Shown here: positions 16,579-25,135 of the stretch, piece after piece
Layout: the number at the start of each line of letters is the position of its first letter
Numbering within the stretch: the stretch's first letter is position 1
Virus record (IMG/VR): IMGVR_UViG_3300037628_000183
Coordinates: 1-48,453 of that record
Reading direction: 5' to 3' (one strand)
Source of the DNA: a virus
DNA: 48,453 nt
Made by a program: the position numbers and the translations under genes
Notes under the pieces: generated by a model
The model's database searches: none
Told to the model about the DNA's origin: nothing
What the model saw: only the letters and a program-made list of their open reading frames with translations

Positions 16579-16776
16579 CTAATATAACTCAATGACCTCT
16601 CTGCCACTGGCAAGTATTGCCCCACAATCTGGGCAACGTGCATTGGCTTGGACTACAATCCGATGAAAGGGTGTAGTCAGTACAAGCCGTTCAGGCCATA
16701 CAGAGGCGTGGCATTCAACATCTCTTTCGCAGTTCTGACAATAATATGGGATTGTCTCTTTTTCATCCATTGCCAT
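16579..16776 (-). CDS. Small zinc-ribbon protein
   Basis: 65 residues. C-Q-N-C (13-16) and C-P-D-C-G (~48-52) are the zinc ligands, framing a beta hairpin. It lies between the terminase and portal genes, overlapping neither, and has two in-frame ATGs at the start (M-A-M-D). Function unknown. Confidence 0.5.
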   Translation of the reverse strand: MAMDEKETIPYYCQNCERDVECHASVWPERLVLTTPFHRIVVQANARCPDCGAILASGREVIELY

Positions 16777-16777
16777 A

Positions 16778-18163
16778 TCAGTATATCCTCGCCCGGCGTT
16801 TCGCCAGGTTATCCAGTTCCATCAGGCCGTAGCGGGTGCAATCATAGGCATCGTCACCGCCCAGCCCTTCCTCGTCAGCGTCCATTTTCAGCACGTCCTC
16901 TGGCCTGCGCGGGTCGTGCTGCATTGCCGGTATGCACTCAATCAACTGAGCGCAGCGGTTGAATATCTTGAGCCGTGGCGCTTGCCCGGCGTCTACGTCT
17001 CCGAGCAAGTCGAGCATCTGTGCCGCGCCGTTGATGCGGTCCATATTGGCAGGCTCCAGTTTCAAGCCCTGCGCCTCATACTGTTGCGCTATGCTGGTCT
17101 CTGAGTTGCCCTTGCGGGCGAACACGTCACCGCCTGCCACGAACCGCTCCAGCCTGCCGTAGTGCACGTCGTTGCGCCCAAGCATTGCCTCGATAGCCTC
17201 TGCCTGCCGCTTCACCAGCCAGCCAGCCTGATAATGCTCATCCACGATGTAGGTCATCCCGTCACCGTCCCTGGCGAACAGGTGTACCACGGTTGGGTGC
17301 ACGAAACCGTAGTCCATCGAGGCCCACCACGTCCAGTCCAGCGGTGCACGGAACGGCTCAATAACGTGCACCTCATGCCGCCAGGTAGTGAAGTATTCCC
17401 CAGAGGCAATGTCAAAGTCGCCCTTACGCCAAGCTTTATAAAGCCAGCCCTTAAGCGTATCCAGGTACTTGACGTACTCAGGATTGAGAAAGGCATTGTC
17501 CTCTGGCAGTGAAAAGAAGAACCGAGTATCTGTTTCATTGCCGTTACGCCACGGCTTCACGAATAACTTTTTAAGGTATGAGTGCCCAATCCCAACAGGG
17601 TTGAAAGTAATGTAAGAACGTGGTCGCCAATCTGGCTTGGATGTTCTAAGCGAGCCGTCGATTAACCTGTGTCTCTCTGCTGAGATTAGGTGCGCATCGT
17701 CCTTAACAATGCCATCGTATTCCAGTCCAACGTACTTCTCAATATCACGATCAGTGCGGAAGCCGCCGAGTAATATCCGGCTACCGTTTGGCAAGGCCAG
17801 CAGTGAGCGCGAAGGGATATAATATTTGAGCAACCCTGGCAACGCTTTCGTCAACAGGTCTTGAAACGATTCACGTGCTGATGCACCTACACTGCGCAGG
17901 TAGAGCCATTTTAGACCGGGATAACGCATGCAGTCGTCAAGTGCTACCTGGCAGACTACAGTATGACTCTTCGCTCCGCCCCTTGCGCCCCCTATCCCTA
18001 TCTGCGTCGGCCCACCCTCAATATCGGCCAGCCTGGCCGCCGCGTGAAAGCGCAACTGTTTGGCCTGGGCGCAATACTCGCCCTTGCGAAAGTTGACTAT
18101 CTGGTCACTCGGGCAGTTCGCCTTCGCTGCTGTTGTCAGATACCTGTCCAGTGCCGTTATCAT
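16778..18163 (-). CDS. Terminase large subunit
   Basis: 461 residues. ATPase part: Walker A G-G-A-R-G-G-A-K-S (58-66), Walker B ending V-K-D-D-A (153-157) and motif III Y-I-T-F-N-P (184-189). Nuclease part (RNase H fold): Asp284 in S-M-D-Y-G-F, Asp346 in A-G-G-D-V-F and Asp437/438 in G-G-D-D-A-Y-D, the expected metal ligands. It pumps DNA into the procapsid and cuts it. Walker B reads D-D where D-E is usual, so the catalytic Glu may be replaced by Asp or supplied elsewhere. It overlaps the small subunit by 59 bases. Confidence 0.9.
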   Translation of the reverse strand: MITALDRYLTTAAKANCPSDQIVNFRKGEYCAQAKQLRFHAAARLADIEGGPTQIGIGGARGGAKSHTVVCQVALDDCMRYPGLKWLYLRSVGASARESFQDLLTKALPGLLKYYIPSRSLLALPNGSRILLGGFRTDRDIEKYVGLEYDGIVKDDAHLISAERHRLIDGSLRTSKPDWRPRSYITFNPVGIGHSYLKKLFVKPWRNGNETDTRFFFSLPEDNAFLNPEYVKYLDTLKGWLYKAWRKGDFDIASGEYFTTWRHEVHVIEPFRAPLDWTWWASMDYGFVHPTVVHLFARDGDGMTYIVDEHYQAGWLVKRQAEAIEAMLGRNDVHYGRLERFVAGGDVFARKGNSETSIAQQYEAQGLKLEPANMDRINGAAQMLDLLGDVDAGQAPRLKIFNRCAQLIECIPAMQHDPRRPEDVLKMDADEEGLGGDDAYDCTRYGLMELDNLAKRRARIY

Positions 18164-18560
18164 TCTTGTATGCTCGTTTTAGCGCCTGATCAAAATAGTG
18201 AGTAATGCCCAGCGGCTTGTCATCCTTCGTGCTAAGTTCAACCTGCCTGCTATCTGTCCACCCCGGCTCACCCGGCCGCTCGCGCCCTGGGCCGTAGCGT
18301 AGCCAGGCCAGCGGAGTTCCGCTAAAAACCTTGTTTTCAGCCACGACGCGGGCCTCGGCCCCTGCGCCCTGTACCTTGTCCCATAATTCCCGGTAAGTCT
18401 TATTCCCCTTGCGCCCGCTTGCCATCCAACGATACCAGGTAGACTTAGGAATACCGCAAGCCTGCGCTGCAATGTACGGGAAGGAACCGGCGCGGATGTA
18501 CTGAATCAGCCGATCAATTATCTCTGGTGGCAAGTCTTTCAAATACGTTACGCGACCCAT
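18105..18560 (-). CDS. Terminase small subunit
   Basis: 151 residues. An N-terminal helix-turn-helix (residues ~14-48; I-R-A-G-S-F-P-Y-I-A-A-Q-A-C-G-I-P-K-S-T) is followed by helices (~60-90) likely used for oligomerisation, and an acidic tail that would contact the large subunit. It lies just before the large terminase gene. The role is recognition of the viral DNA and regulation of the motor. GGAG stands six bases before the ATG. Confidence 0.7.
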   Translation of the reverse strand: MGRVTYLKDLPPEIIDRLIQYIRAGSFPYIAAQACGIPKSTWYRWMASGRKGNKTYRELWDKVQGAGAEARVVAENKVFSGTPLAWLRYGPGRERPGEPGWTDSRQVELSTKDDKPLGITHYFDQALKRAYKNDNGTGQVSDNSSEGELPE

Positions 18561-18563
18561 CTC

Positions 18564-19739
18564 TCACTCCACCCGCCTCGGCTCCAGGCCCATCTGGGAC
18601 AGGCGCTCCAATGTCACCGCGCAGTAGGACGGATGTATCTCAATTCCAAAACAGCGGCGGTGAAGTTGCTCGCAGGCTACGGCGGTTGTGCCGGAACCGA
18701 GGAAGGGGTCAAGAACAATACTAGCGGGAGGGGCACTGTTGCGCATCGCGCGAACAACTAATTCAACCGGCTTCTGAGTCGGGTGGAATTCATTAGCCAT
18801 CGCCCTGTCTATATCCCAAACTGTGACTTCGTTACTTGGCCCAAACCAATACGGCGCTTCCCCCTTCTTGAAACAATAGGCAATTGGCTCATGCTTCTGC
18901 TTATACTGACTTCCCATCGCCCCAAACTGAGCAAGGTTCTTATTCCAAATAATGAGAGCCCGCTGAATAAATCCGTTGTCCGCCAACGAGTTATACACCG
19001 ACCTAGCGTTCGCGTCCGCGAACGCTAGGTATAGAGTCGCCTTGTCCTCTGTAAAACGATCAATCAATGGAAGAGAAGCCGCGTACATATTAACCTCGTC
19101 GTCGTTCTCCAGCATAGCCCACTTCTTGGTTCCGCCTGTATATTTCACGCCATACGGCGGATCGGTGAAACAGAAGGACGCCTTCTCCCCACCCATCACC
19201 CGCTCCACCACAGCCCCGTCGGTGCAATCCCCACAAACCAGCCGATGCGCTCCAATCTCCCACAGCTCGCCCGTTTCAACCCGCCACTTCTCTTGCAACT
19301 CCGCCGCCTTGTCAACCTGCGCCCCAGGATCGGCTACTGGCTCCCCCAGGCTCAGGCCCTCATCCTGCGCCAGCCTCTCCAGCAGCGCCTTTACCGCCTC
19401 GCTCTCAGTCTCTACCGTCTTGAGCAAGGCATCGAGCGCATCAGATTCGGCTTCTGCGAGGGCGGCTATGGGGTCGAGGGTTGCCAATATCAGGCGCTCC
19501 TGCGCCTCTGTCCACTTGCCTACCAGCACCGGCACTGGCCCATCGTGGCTGATCTCTTGGCGCAGGTGGCCATCTATGAGCCTGCCGGTGGTCTCGTTGT
19601 AAAGCAGCGCCCCGGCCCAGCCCACTTCGCCGATGACCGCCTCCAGCGCGTCCTTCTGCGCCTTCGGGTGGCGTCGCCAGTTCGCCGGGTTGGGCGTGAG
19701 GGTCTTAGGATCAATCCATTCCAGCCGTAGATTGCCCAC
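18564..19739 (-). CDS. ParB-like domain fused to a DNA methyltransferase
   Basis: 391 residues. Residues ~1-135 form a ParB/Srx-type domain (I-D-G-H-L-R at 55-60). The rest is an amino-methyltransferase of the beta order: motif IV D-P-P-Y-G (193-197), H-P-T-Q-K-P (319-324) and motif I D-P-F-L-G-S-G-T-T (344-352). It would methylate adenine N6 or cytosine N4, probably to protect phage DNA from restriction or to mark sites for packaging. The fusion is known in phages. No partner endonuclease lies beside it, so it is an orphan enzyme; target sequence unknown. Confidence 0.82.
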   Translation of the reverse strand: MGNLRLEWIDPKTLTPNPANWRRHPKAQKDALEAVIGEVGWAGALLYNETTGRLIDGHLRQEISHDGPVPVLVGKWTEAQERLILATLDPIAALAEAESDALDALLKTVETESEAVKALLERLAQDEGLSLGEPVADPGAQVDKAAELQEKWRVETGELWEIGAHRLVCGDCTDGAVVERVMGGEKASFCFTDPPYGVKYTGGTKKWAMLENDDEVNMYAASLPLIDRFTEDKATLYLAFADANARSVYNSLADNGFIQRALIIWNKNLAQFGAMGSQYKQKHEPIAYCFKKGEAPYWFGPSNEVTVWDIDRAMANEFHPTQKPVELVVRAMRNSAPPASIVLDPFLGSGTTAVACEQLHRRCFGIEIHPSYCAVTLERLSQMGLEPRRVE

Positions 19740-19742
19740 GCC

Positions 19743-20057
19743 TTACGCCTCCCCGCGCATATCGCCCCATGCCTCTTCGACATTGCCACCGCTCACTGTG
19801 AATTTAACCTCCAGGCGGTATTGAGCCTCGGCGACCAAGTCCAGGATCGTCGGTGTAGTGATGACAGCACCCGACACACTGGCGCTGCCACTGGTATAAT
19901 CACCCGTCACGTCCTCGCCGTCGGCGTCTTTGATGGTCACAGATGGCGAGGAGGGGTCAGCGCCCCACGACGTCGGGACAGTCAGGGTATAGGCAAGTTT
20001 CTCATCTTCACCCTGATGGATTGGCGACTCTACTATGCGCCTACTGTCTGCGTCCAT
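19743..20057 (-). CDS. Small beta-sandwich virion-like protein
   Basis: 104 residues from the ATG at 20057, which overlaps the upstream TAA (TAATG). It contains strands such as L-A-Y-T-L-T-V and V-T-I-K-D-A-D-G-E-D-V-T-G with an Ig-like look. No catalytic residues. It sits between fibre genes and the methyltransferase, and is probably a small structural or accessory fibre protein. Confidence 0.42.
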   Translation of the reverse strand: MDADSRRIVESPIHQGEDEKLAYTLTVPTSWGADPSSPSVTIKDADGEDVTGDYTSGSASVSGAVITTPTILDLVAEAQYRLEVKFTVSGGNVEEAWGDMRGEA

Positions 20058-20266
20058 TATCGTGGCTCCAATGTCAAATCTATCGGGCGATCGCATAGCG
20101 TCAAGTCGGTCGTCCGGGGCAGCAACGTCAAGGCCACCGTGCGATCTCGCAGTGTCAGGTCTACGACGCCAGTTATCTCACTGATGTCCAGCCCTAACAG
20201 CAGGAAATATTTAATATTTCCAGGTGTAGCGCCGATGCCCAGCGTGATGATGTTTTTGATAGCCAT
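20057..20266 (-). CDS. Small protein with LTL repeats
   Basis: 69 residues. After a ~35-residue start with G-A-T-P-G-N-I-K-Y-F-L-L-L-G-L, the C-terminal half has four near-repeats of eight to nine residues built on D-L-T-L-x-x-R (V-D-L-T-L-R-D-R, V-A-L-T-L-L-P-R, T-D-L-T-L-C-D-R, I-D-L-T-L-E-P-R). Such regular short repeats can stack as beta strands. Probably a small fibre-associated structural protein. Confidence 0.42.
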   Translation of the reverse strand: MAIKNIITLGIGATPGNIKYFLLLGLDISEITGVVDLTLRDRTVALTLLPRTTDLTLCDRPIDLTLEPR

Positions 20267-23130
20267 TATGTAGCTCGAGTGATGCTGGTAGGATCTGTGC
20301 CGTCGTCGAGCGTCAGCGTCAGCAGCGAGGTTGAGCCGTCCGCCTTCTTCACCGTCACTGTCGTTCCCGACACCGCTCGCTCGTAAAGGAACTGCGTGAT
20401 CATATACAGCGCCTGCTCAATAGTCGGCAGCGTGCCATCGGCGGGTATGCTGTCCGGTATCTGGCGCTGCGTGATGTCGGTTACGGCGATGTCGTTGAGC
20501 GCGGCAATCAGGCCAGGCACGTCGTCAGTTTGCAACTCGTTCGTATCGGCGACGATGGCAGCTAGCTGGGTACTGTTGCTGTCTATCTCCGTGCGAATAA
20601 TTACCGCATTTTCTTGCTGCGTATGAATGTGATTGGGAATAATGATGTAATTCGATGCAGTTGTCGGATTCGTGGCCCAATTGTGCGTGACGGTCGCAGC
20701 CTTTGTCGTACCGTCATAGTCAGAAATGAGACGAACCTGATCTTCACCAACTCCCGCACGAATAAAGACAAGTTGCCCATTATACGCATCGTCAATGGCA
20801 CTCCCCAACGTATTGAGCGTAATCGTATTTGCTGTACCGCCCCTGGCTATTCCCTCGTTGACGTGCTCCCTACCAGGGTGAGCATAAACAATATACTCAC
20901 TCGTATCATCCGGCGTTATCTTCCAATCACGATCTACCGCCGCCGTCCGAGTTCCACCTGCATATTCCAAAATCAGACGAGATTGTCCCGCGCCCGTACC
21001 ATCAACGATGGCAATAAGCGCCGGATCATATGCTCCATCTGTGGCGCTTGCAGTTGCACCAAGCACAACAGTGCTTACCGTACTCCCCGCTTGGCAGGTA
21101 TTTGCCGTGATGATCAGGCCCCCAATCTCTCGCAGCCTACGTCCCGCGGAGGTTGATACATTGTGTGTCACACCCGTTAATGCCTCATCCCATACCGCAT
21201 CGGTAATGCTGGCAGCAGTAGGATCGTTGAGACCGGCGATTGCACCGGGAATATCGTCTGTCTGGAGTTCATTGGTGTCGGCGACTATGGCCGCCAGTTG
21301 CGTGCTATTAGAGTCAATCTCAGTGCGAATAGCCGCCGCCGTAGGATCATTTAGACCACTGATTGCACCGGGGATGTCATCTGTTTGCAATTCATTGGTA
21401 TCGGCCAGGATCGCGTCGATATCAGTCGGTAAGTTGGCGGCAGCTAGTTCGGCCAAGCGCGCCTCAGTGCAAACCGAGGCCAGGGCCGCGCTATTGGTAC
21501 CAACCATATCGGTATTTGTCGTAGTAGTGGCGACCAGCGTAACGTCTGCCACAGCGTCGGCGGCTGGGTCGAAGTACGAGGCGGCCACCAGCGTCCGCGC
21601 CTCCATTTCGGCATTCGTCGGGCCATCGTAATCTGTGAGCGCGGTGTCTGCCTGCGTGTTGACGTAGGCCCCACTGAGTGCCGCGTCGCGGGAGAGATTG
21701 TTCATTCCTGCCGTGTTATCCGTGATGGTCATGTTGCCTCGCAGGGCGACATCGGCATTTACGTTACAATCTGCGTTAAAGATAACCTGGCCGTCCGTTT
21801 CGCACGAGACATTATGCGACGCGCTCAGTGCTTTGAACTCAATACCGCCGCTATAGTGCCGGAATACCGCCGTCCCCGCCGCGCCTGTCGCTATAATAAC
21901 CGGAGCCGCTGCGCCTGCGACGCCGCTAAAGCACTGATCAAATACGTTATCATTTGAGGTGTCTAGCTCAAAGTCACCGGTGAACATCGTGGCACAGGCG
22001 AAGACGTGCAGGGTCGTCGCGCCCGCGCCCGGGTCATTGATAGCCCCGCCGCGAACGATGATACGCTCCGTGCCGCCCTGTATGCCGACTACCTCCAGGT
22101 TGACGAATCCAGAGCGGTCTACGTCCTGTGAGCCCAGGTTGATCCTGTTAGACGTAGGTTCGCCTAGGCCGATAAAATGCCAGTCTTCGTGAGTAGCCGC
22201 TATGGTGAGTGATATACCGCCGAGTAAATAATACGTCTTGTACCCCAGCGCGTCCGCTATCGTCCGCGCAGCGGTCAACGTCGAGACGGGATTTGAGTGG
22301 ATGCCATCGACGCCGCTGACGGTATTCGTGTTCGCCCCGGCATCTATCCACACTCCCGGCCCGGCAAGCCCACCATAGAGATCGTCAAATTTGACAGGCT
22401 GGCCCAGGCTCTCCCTGACGTTGACGTGAAAACCGGTTGGGTCTGCCTGCGATTGCGTTTCCCATTCGTTCACGACTTCTGCGGCGGTCGGGATGGCTGC
22501 GATGTCGGTCGGCAGATTTGCCGCCGCCAGTTCATCCAGGTAGCCCGCCCTCGCCGCTGTCAGTCTGCTCTCCAGGTCATCCACGAAGTTGTCGATCGTC
22601 ACCAGGTCGGCGGCGATGCTAGCGCCCGCGGGTGCACCCAGGCGGGCGTAACTGTCACCGGTCTGGACGGTATGTCCGGTGAGGGCCGAAACTGTAGGGA
22701 TGACGTTATTCGTGCCAGCGTATCCCGTGCCGTCGAAGAAGGCTTCGGCGTTATTGGCGGCAGTGGCGTCCTCGGAGATCTCAGCTACGTTGATATGCAG
22801 ATAGTCAGCGCCAAAGAAGCTATCCCATACGTTGGCCGGCACAACCATAAACTCATGCCAGACCAGGAGCGCGCCGCCTTCGTGTACCCACAGTTGCAAG
22901 CGACCCAGGGTATCGGTGTCGGTCGTGCCCAGGGGGCAACCGTAGATAGCCAATTCATCGTGGGTGCAAGAGGTAGCCTCTGCCTTCTGCGCGATATTGC
23001 CGCCATTCTTACTCAGGCGCACGTCGGCCTGGGCGATAGTGAGCCCAGTCTCTTCGGTATCGCCATCCGTACTATCGAGAAACGGGCCAATCTTGACAGT
23101 AGCCGCTGTTGACTGTTTGAGCCATTGCAT
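20266..23130 (-). CDS. Large fibre-like virion protein with internal repeats
   Basis: 954 residues from the ATG at 23130 (GAGG seven bases upstream). The N-terminal ~110 residues (V-K-I-G-P-F-L-D-S-T-D-G ...) are a beta domain often found at the start of phage structural proteins. Residues ~300-480 look like a beta-helix-type region. Three copies of an E-L-Q-T-D-D-I-P-G ... I-R-T-E-I-D-S-N-S-T-Q-L-A-A-I unit lie in the second half, with two beta repeats of the G-T-G-A-G-Q-S-R ... Y-x-G-x-T type between them. A trimeric fibre or spike is likely. Its location upstream of the terminase genes, far from the tail module, is unusual. Confidence 0.6.
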   Translation of the reverse strand: MQWLKQSTAATVKIGPFLDSTDGDTEETGLTIAQADVRLSKNGGNIAQKAEATSCTHDELAIYGCPLGTTDTDTLGRLQLWVHEGGALLVWHEFMVVPANVWDSFFGADYLHINVAEISEDATAANNAEAFFDGTGYAGTNNVIPTVSALTGHTVQTGDSYARLGAPAGASIAADLVTIDNFVDDLESRLTAARAGYLDELAAANLPTDIAAIPTAAEVVNEWETQSQADPTGFHVNVRESLGQPVKFDDLYGGLAGPGVWIDAGANTNTVSGVDGIHSNPVSTLTAARTIADALGYKTYYLLGGISLTIAATHEDWHFIGLGEPTSNRINLGSQDVDRSGFVNLEVVGIQGGTERIIVRGGAINDPGAGATTLHVFACATMFTGDFELDTSNDNVFDQCFSGVAGAAAPVIIATGAAGTAVFRHYSGGIEFKALSASHNVSCETDGQVIFNADCNVNADVALRGNMTITDNTAGMNNLSRDAALSGAYVNTQADTALTDYDGPTNAEMEARTLVAASYFDPAADAVADVTLVATTTTNTDMVGTNSAALASVCTEARLAELAAANLPTDIDAILADTNELQTDDIPGAISGLNDPTAAAIRTEIDSNSTQLAAIVADTNELQTDDIPGAIAGLNDPTAASITDAVWDEALTGVTHNVSTSAGRRLREIGGLIITANTCQAGSTVSTVVLGATASATDGAYDPALIAIVDGTGAGQSRLILEYAGGTRTAAVDRDWKITPDDTSEYIVYAHPGREHVNEGIARGGTANTITLNTLGSAIDDAYNGQLVFIRAGVGEDQVRLISDYDGTTKAATVTHNWATNPTTASNYIIIPNHIHTQQENAVIIRTEIDSNSTQLAAIVADTNELQTDDVPGLIAALNDIAVTDITQRQIPDSIPADGTLPTIEQALYMITQFLYERAVSGTTVTVKKADGSTSLLTLTLDDGTDPTSITRAT
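20493..20600 (-). repeat. Internal repeat unit in fibre gene (third copy)
   Basis: Encodes T-E-I-D-S-N-S-T-Q-L-A-A-I-V-A-D-T-N-E-L followed by Q-T-D-D-V-P-G. It matches the unit at 21221-21410 at protein level, with many synonymous base changes, so the copies are old or under selection for protein sequence. Confidence 0.7.
21221..21410 (-). repeat. Internal repeat units in fibre gene (first and second copies)
   Basis: Two head-to-tail copies of the same ~35-codon unit (E-L-Q-T-D-D-I-P-G ... L-N-D-P-T-A-A). Base differences are mainly at third codon positions. Confidence 0.7.
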
Positions 23131-23131
23131 A

Positions 23132-23914
23132 TTAAAGCCTCGCAGAACGATAGTGGTGCATGGCGATTGGCACGATAGCGGAGGGCGGCGGTGCGGCTGC
23201 AATGTGGACGGTATAGGGCCGCGATGGGTAAATCATCGGCGGATGTGCCGTGATGGACGGTGTATTAACTGGCGTCATGTCATAGCCGCCGACTATGTCC
23301 TGGTCTTCGTCTCTGAGGAGTCGGTGGTAGGCTGCCAGCCCCAGCGGGAAAAACGACGGCGCGTATCCCAGCGCAAGCGCGGGAACGGCGACGCGCACAA
23401 ACTCGGCCGCTTTATCGGCAGCGGTTGCGCCGGGCCAGGCGGACAAGTCCCAAATGCCCGCCTCGGCAATGTCGCCGTTCATATGGCCGCCGCCGCCGCC
23501 CGCAGAGTATATTGCTCCGATAGCGGTTGCATTGGACGTGGCGATGGCACCGGTGTCAGTAGTATTAGTGCCAGAGTTTGCTCCATCATAGTATACAGCG
23601 CGGCTGGTGCTGGAGATAAATATGGCGAGTCCGTGATGCCAGGCGCCAGCCGTGAATTTAATGCTGGCCTGGGCAGTGCCAATTGCTCCGCCTGCCTTAG
23701 TGCGGGCACTCAGTTTATCCGTAGCGCCAAAGCCGTCGGCTAGCAGTTGGTGGTAGTGAAAATTGGTGTTGCCCTGATTTAATGCCATCAGGGTGTAGGG
23801 ATCATCTAAGTCATCCGCCCAGAACATGCAGCCCATCGCGATGGGCAGCGCGGTCAGGACGGCACTGCCTACAGTCAGATATTCACTACTACCGGCGGCA
23901 AAAGAGCGCGCCAA
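23132..23914 (-). CDS. LamG/concanavalin-like virion protein
   Basis: 260 residues. S-E-Y-L-T-V-G-S near the start, then A-G-A-W-H-H-G-L-A-I-F and N-G-D-I-A-E-A-G-I-W-D follow the pattern of LamG-type jelly-roll domains (residues ~1-190), which bind sugars or act as fibre decorations. The last ~70 residues are Pro-rich. Its stop and the next gene's start are almost adjacent. Probably a fibre-tip or head-surface lectin. Confidence 0.55.
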   Translation of the reverse strand: MARSFAAGSSEYLTVGSAVLTALPIAMGCMFWADDLDDPYTLMALNQGNTNFHYHQLLADGFGATDKLSARTKAGGAIGTAQASIKFTAGAWHHGLAIFISSTSRAVYYDGANSGTNTTDTGAIATSNATAIGAIYSAGGGGGHMNGDIAEAGIWDLSAWPGATAADKAAEFVRVAVPALALGYAPSFFPLGLAAYHRLLRDEDQDIVGGYDMTPVNTPSITAHPPMIYPSRPYTVHIAAAPPPSAIVPIAMHHYRSARL

Positions 23915-24409
23915 TTACGTCTCCCTGATCTCTACAAACCGAAGTTCAGCATCACCCGCCGCGTCGTCGCTAGTGGCATCCCGCGTCACCTTGAGCCGGA
24001 AGCCCTCGCCAACGGCCACGCTGTCCATATCTGCACCGTCAGTGAACGTGACGTTTACGATGTCCACCAGGCCAGATGTACCGGGTACAGTTGTATTGTC
24101 TACACTGTTGACAGCGGCGAACCCGTCGCTGTCCAGGTCTTGCTGCTGGTCGCCAATGCGCTCAAACGCCACGTCCCAGTCCACGGTGTCCGCCTCAGCG
24201 CTGCTCATTGCATAGTGGATGTAAACCGTCACGCCAGTTGTGCCCGCGTAGTTGCTCGGCATGACGTCAGAGAAGACGGTAGACTCATTTGTGGTAGCAT
24301 CAAAGTCGAGTACGGGATGGCTACCGCGACGATCAGGGGTAGCCGGGTTGGACAGGGGCGGCTCATTGTGCTGTGGCGTAAATCTGGACAGTGTATCTCC
24401 GCTAGCCAT
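23915..24409 (-). CDS. Beta-sandwich virion protein
   Basis: 164 residues, acidic. P-V-L-D-F-D-A-T-T-N-E-S, then G-V-T-V-Y-I-H-Y-A-M-S-S and L-R-F-V-E-I-R-E-T outline a single jelly-roll domain similar to small surface proteins beside fibre genes. No enzyme motif. It begins within TAATG of the preceding gene after a GGAGG site. Confidence 0.5.
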   Translation of the reverse strand: MASGDTLSRFTPQHNEPPLSNPATPDRRGSHPVLDFDATTNESTVFSDVMPSNYAGTTGVTVYIHYAMSSAEADTVDWDVAFERIGDQQQDLDSDGFAAVNSVDNTTVPGTSGLVDIVNVTFTDGADMDSVAVGEGFRLKVTRDATSDDAAGDAELRFVEIRET

Positions 24410-24672
24410 TACAGCACCTCCCGTCGTTTTGTCAGAATGTCGATCATGAGACGACGCCCTAGGCCGGGATGATCAACGAGCCAGGTTCTACCGTCACCCG
24501 CTGGGAGCGCCTGGATGATGTCTACCTCGGCACCCTCGAGCTGTTGGTCAATTAACATTAGTAATGTCCGCAACTGTGGCTGGCTGATCGGGATGAGCGT
24601 GCGCAGCGAACTTAACTCACTCGTAGTAGCAGTCCATACCTGGTCTATATTTTCACCTGGCAGTTGTGCCAT
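24409..24672 (-). CDS. Small protein ahead of the fibre genes
   Basis: 87 residues with helix-rich ends. GGAGGTGAC directly precedes the ATG. The sequence (L-R-T-L-L-M-L-I-D-Q-Q-L-E-G-A ...) gives no family. It heads the fibre gene set after a 162-bp gap. Confidence 0.42.
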   Translation of the reverse strand: MAQLPGENIDQVWTATTSELSSLRTLIPISQPQLRTLLMLIDQQLEGAEVDIIQALPAGDGRTWLVDHPGLGRRLMIDILTKRREVL

Positions 24673-24732
24673 GTCACCTCCGCAATAGATTATAGCCTAT
24701 CCCTGCCGCGCAGGGCTCACAGCGGGCAACCA

Positions 24733-24767
24733 GGGCGCTGGAGAGGAGAGTATAAACTCCAGCGCCC
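24733..24767. other. Strong intergenic hairpin without U-tract
   Basis: GGGCGCTGGAG (24733-24743) and CTCCAGCGCCC (24757-24767) are a perfect 11-bp inverted repeat with a 13-base loop, inside the 162-bp gap 24673-24834. Neither strand shows a following T run, so it may be an mRNA processing or stability element. A second small hairpin (CCCTGC/GCAGGG) lies nearer the start of the gene at 24672, and a lone TATAAT (minus strand, 24694-24689) has no good -35. Confidence 0.5.
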
Positions 24768-24834
24768 GGCATCCACTCGGCAACCGGTCTGCGGCTGCCT
24801 GGTACGCGGGTAAGGAGGACAAGGAACCCCGCGC

Positions 24835-25116
24835 TTACTTGAACCCATCAAACAAATCGTTCAGCAAGTTCGCCCCGCCACCCGCTACCAGCGCCGTCAA
24901 TACCTGGCCGATGACCGGGTAGACGAAGACACCGGGAAACAGGTTGATGCCGGTGGCGAACACCAGCGCCGCGCCGATGACCCAGGCAACGTACATGAGC
25001 CAGAACTTGTCCCACTTGAACTTGTCAAAAACCGGCTTGATGAGTCCTTCGACCAGCCGGTTGGTGACGGTGGCTAAGAATGCCGCCATCGCTAACAGTC
25101 CTGCGTTTACAGACAT
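24835..25116 (-). CDS. Small membrane protein, holin-like
   Basis: 93 residues. Two clear transmembrane stretches (residues ~41-58, W-L-M-Y-V-A-W-V-I-G-A-A-L-V-F, and ~62-82) follow a first moderately hydrophobic helix (~5-18). A charged stretch F-K-W-D-K-F separates them and the C-terminus is acidic. Size and topology are like class I or II holins, but the gene is at the head of the late block, far from the amidase, so another membrane role is possible. AGGAGG lies five bases before the ATG. Confidence 0.45.
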   Translation of the reverse strand: MSVNAGLLAMAAFLATVTNRLVEGLIKPVFDKFKWDKFWLMYVAWVIGAALVFATGINLFPGVFVYPVIGQVLTALVAGGGANLLNDLFDGFK

Positions 25117-25135
25117 TTGAGCCTCCTATCGAATA

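Noticed and set aside
22297-23112. Long rightward ORF opposite the large fibre gene
   Set aside because: It mirrors the codon structure of the fibre gene on the other strand, has no ribosome site and gives a low-complexity product; it is a shadow frame.
24689-24694. Promoter before the gene at 24672
   Set aside because: TATAAT is present on the minus strand, but no reasonable -35 lies 16-18 bp upstream and there is no TG extension.
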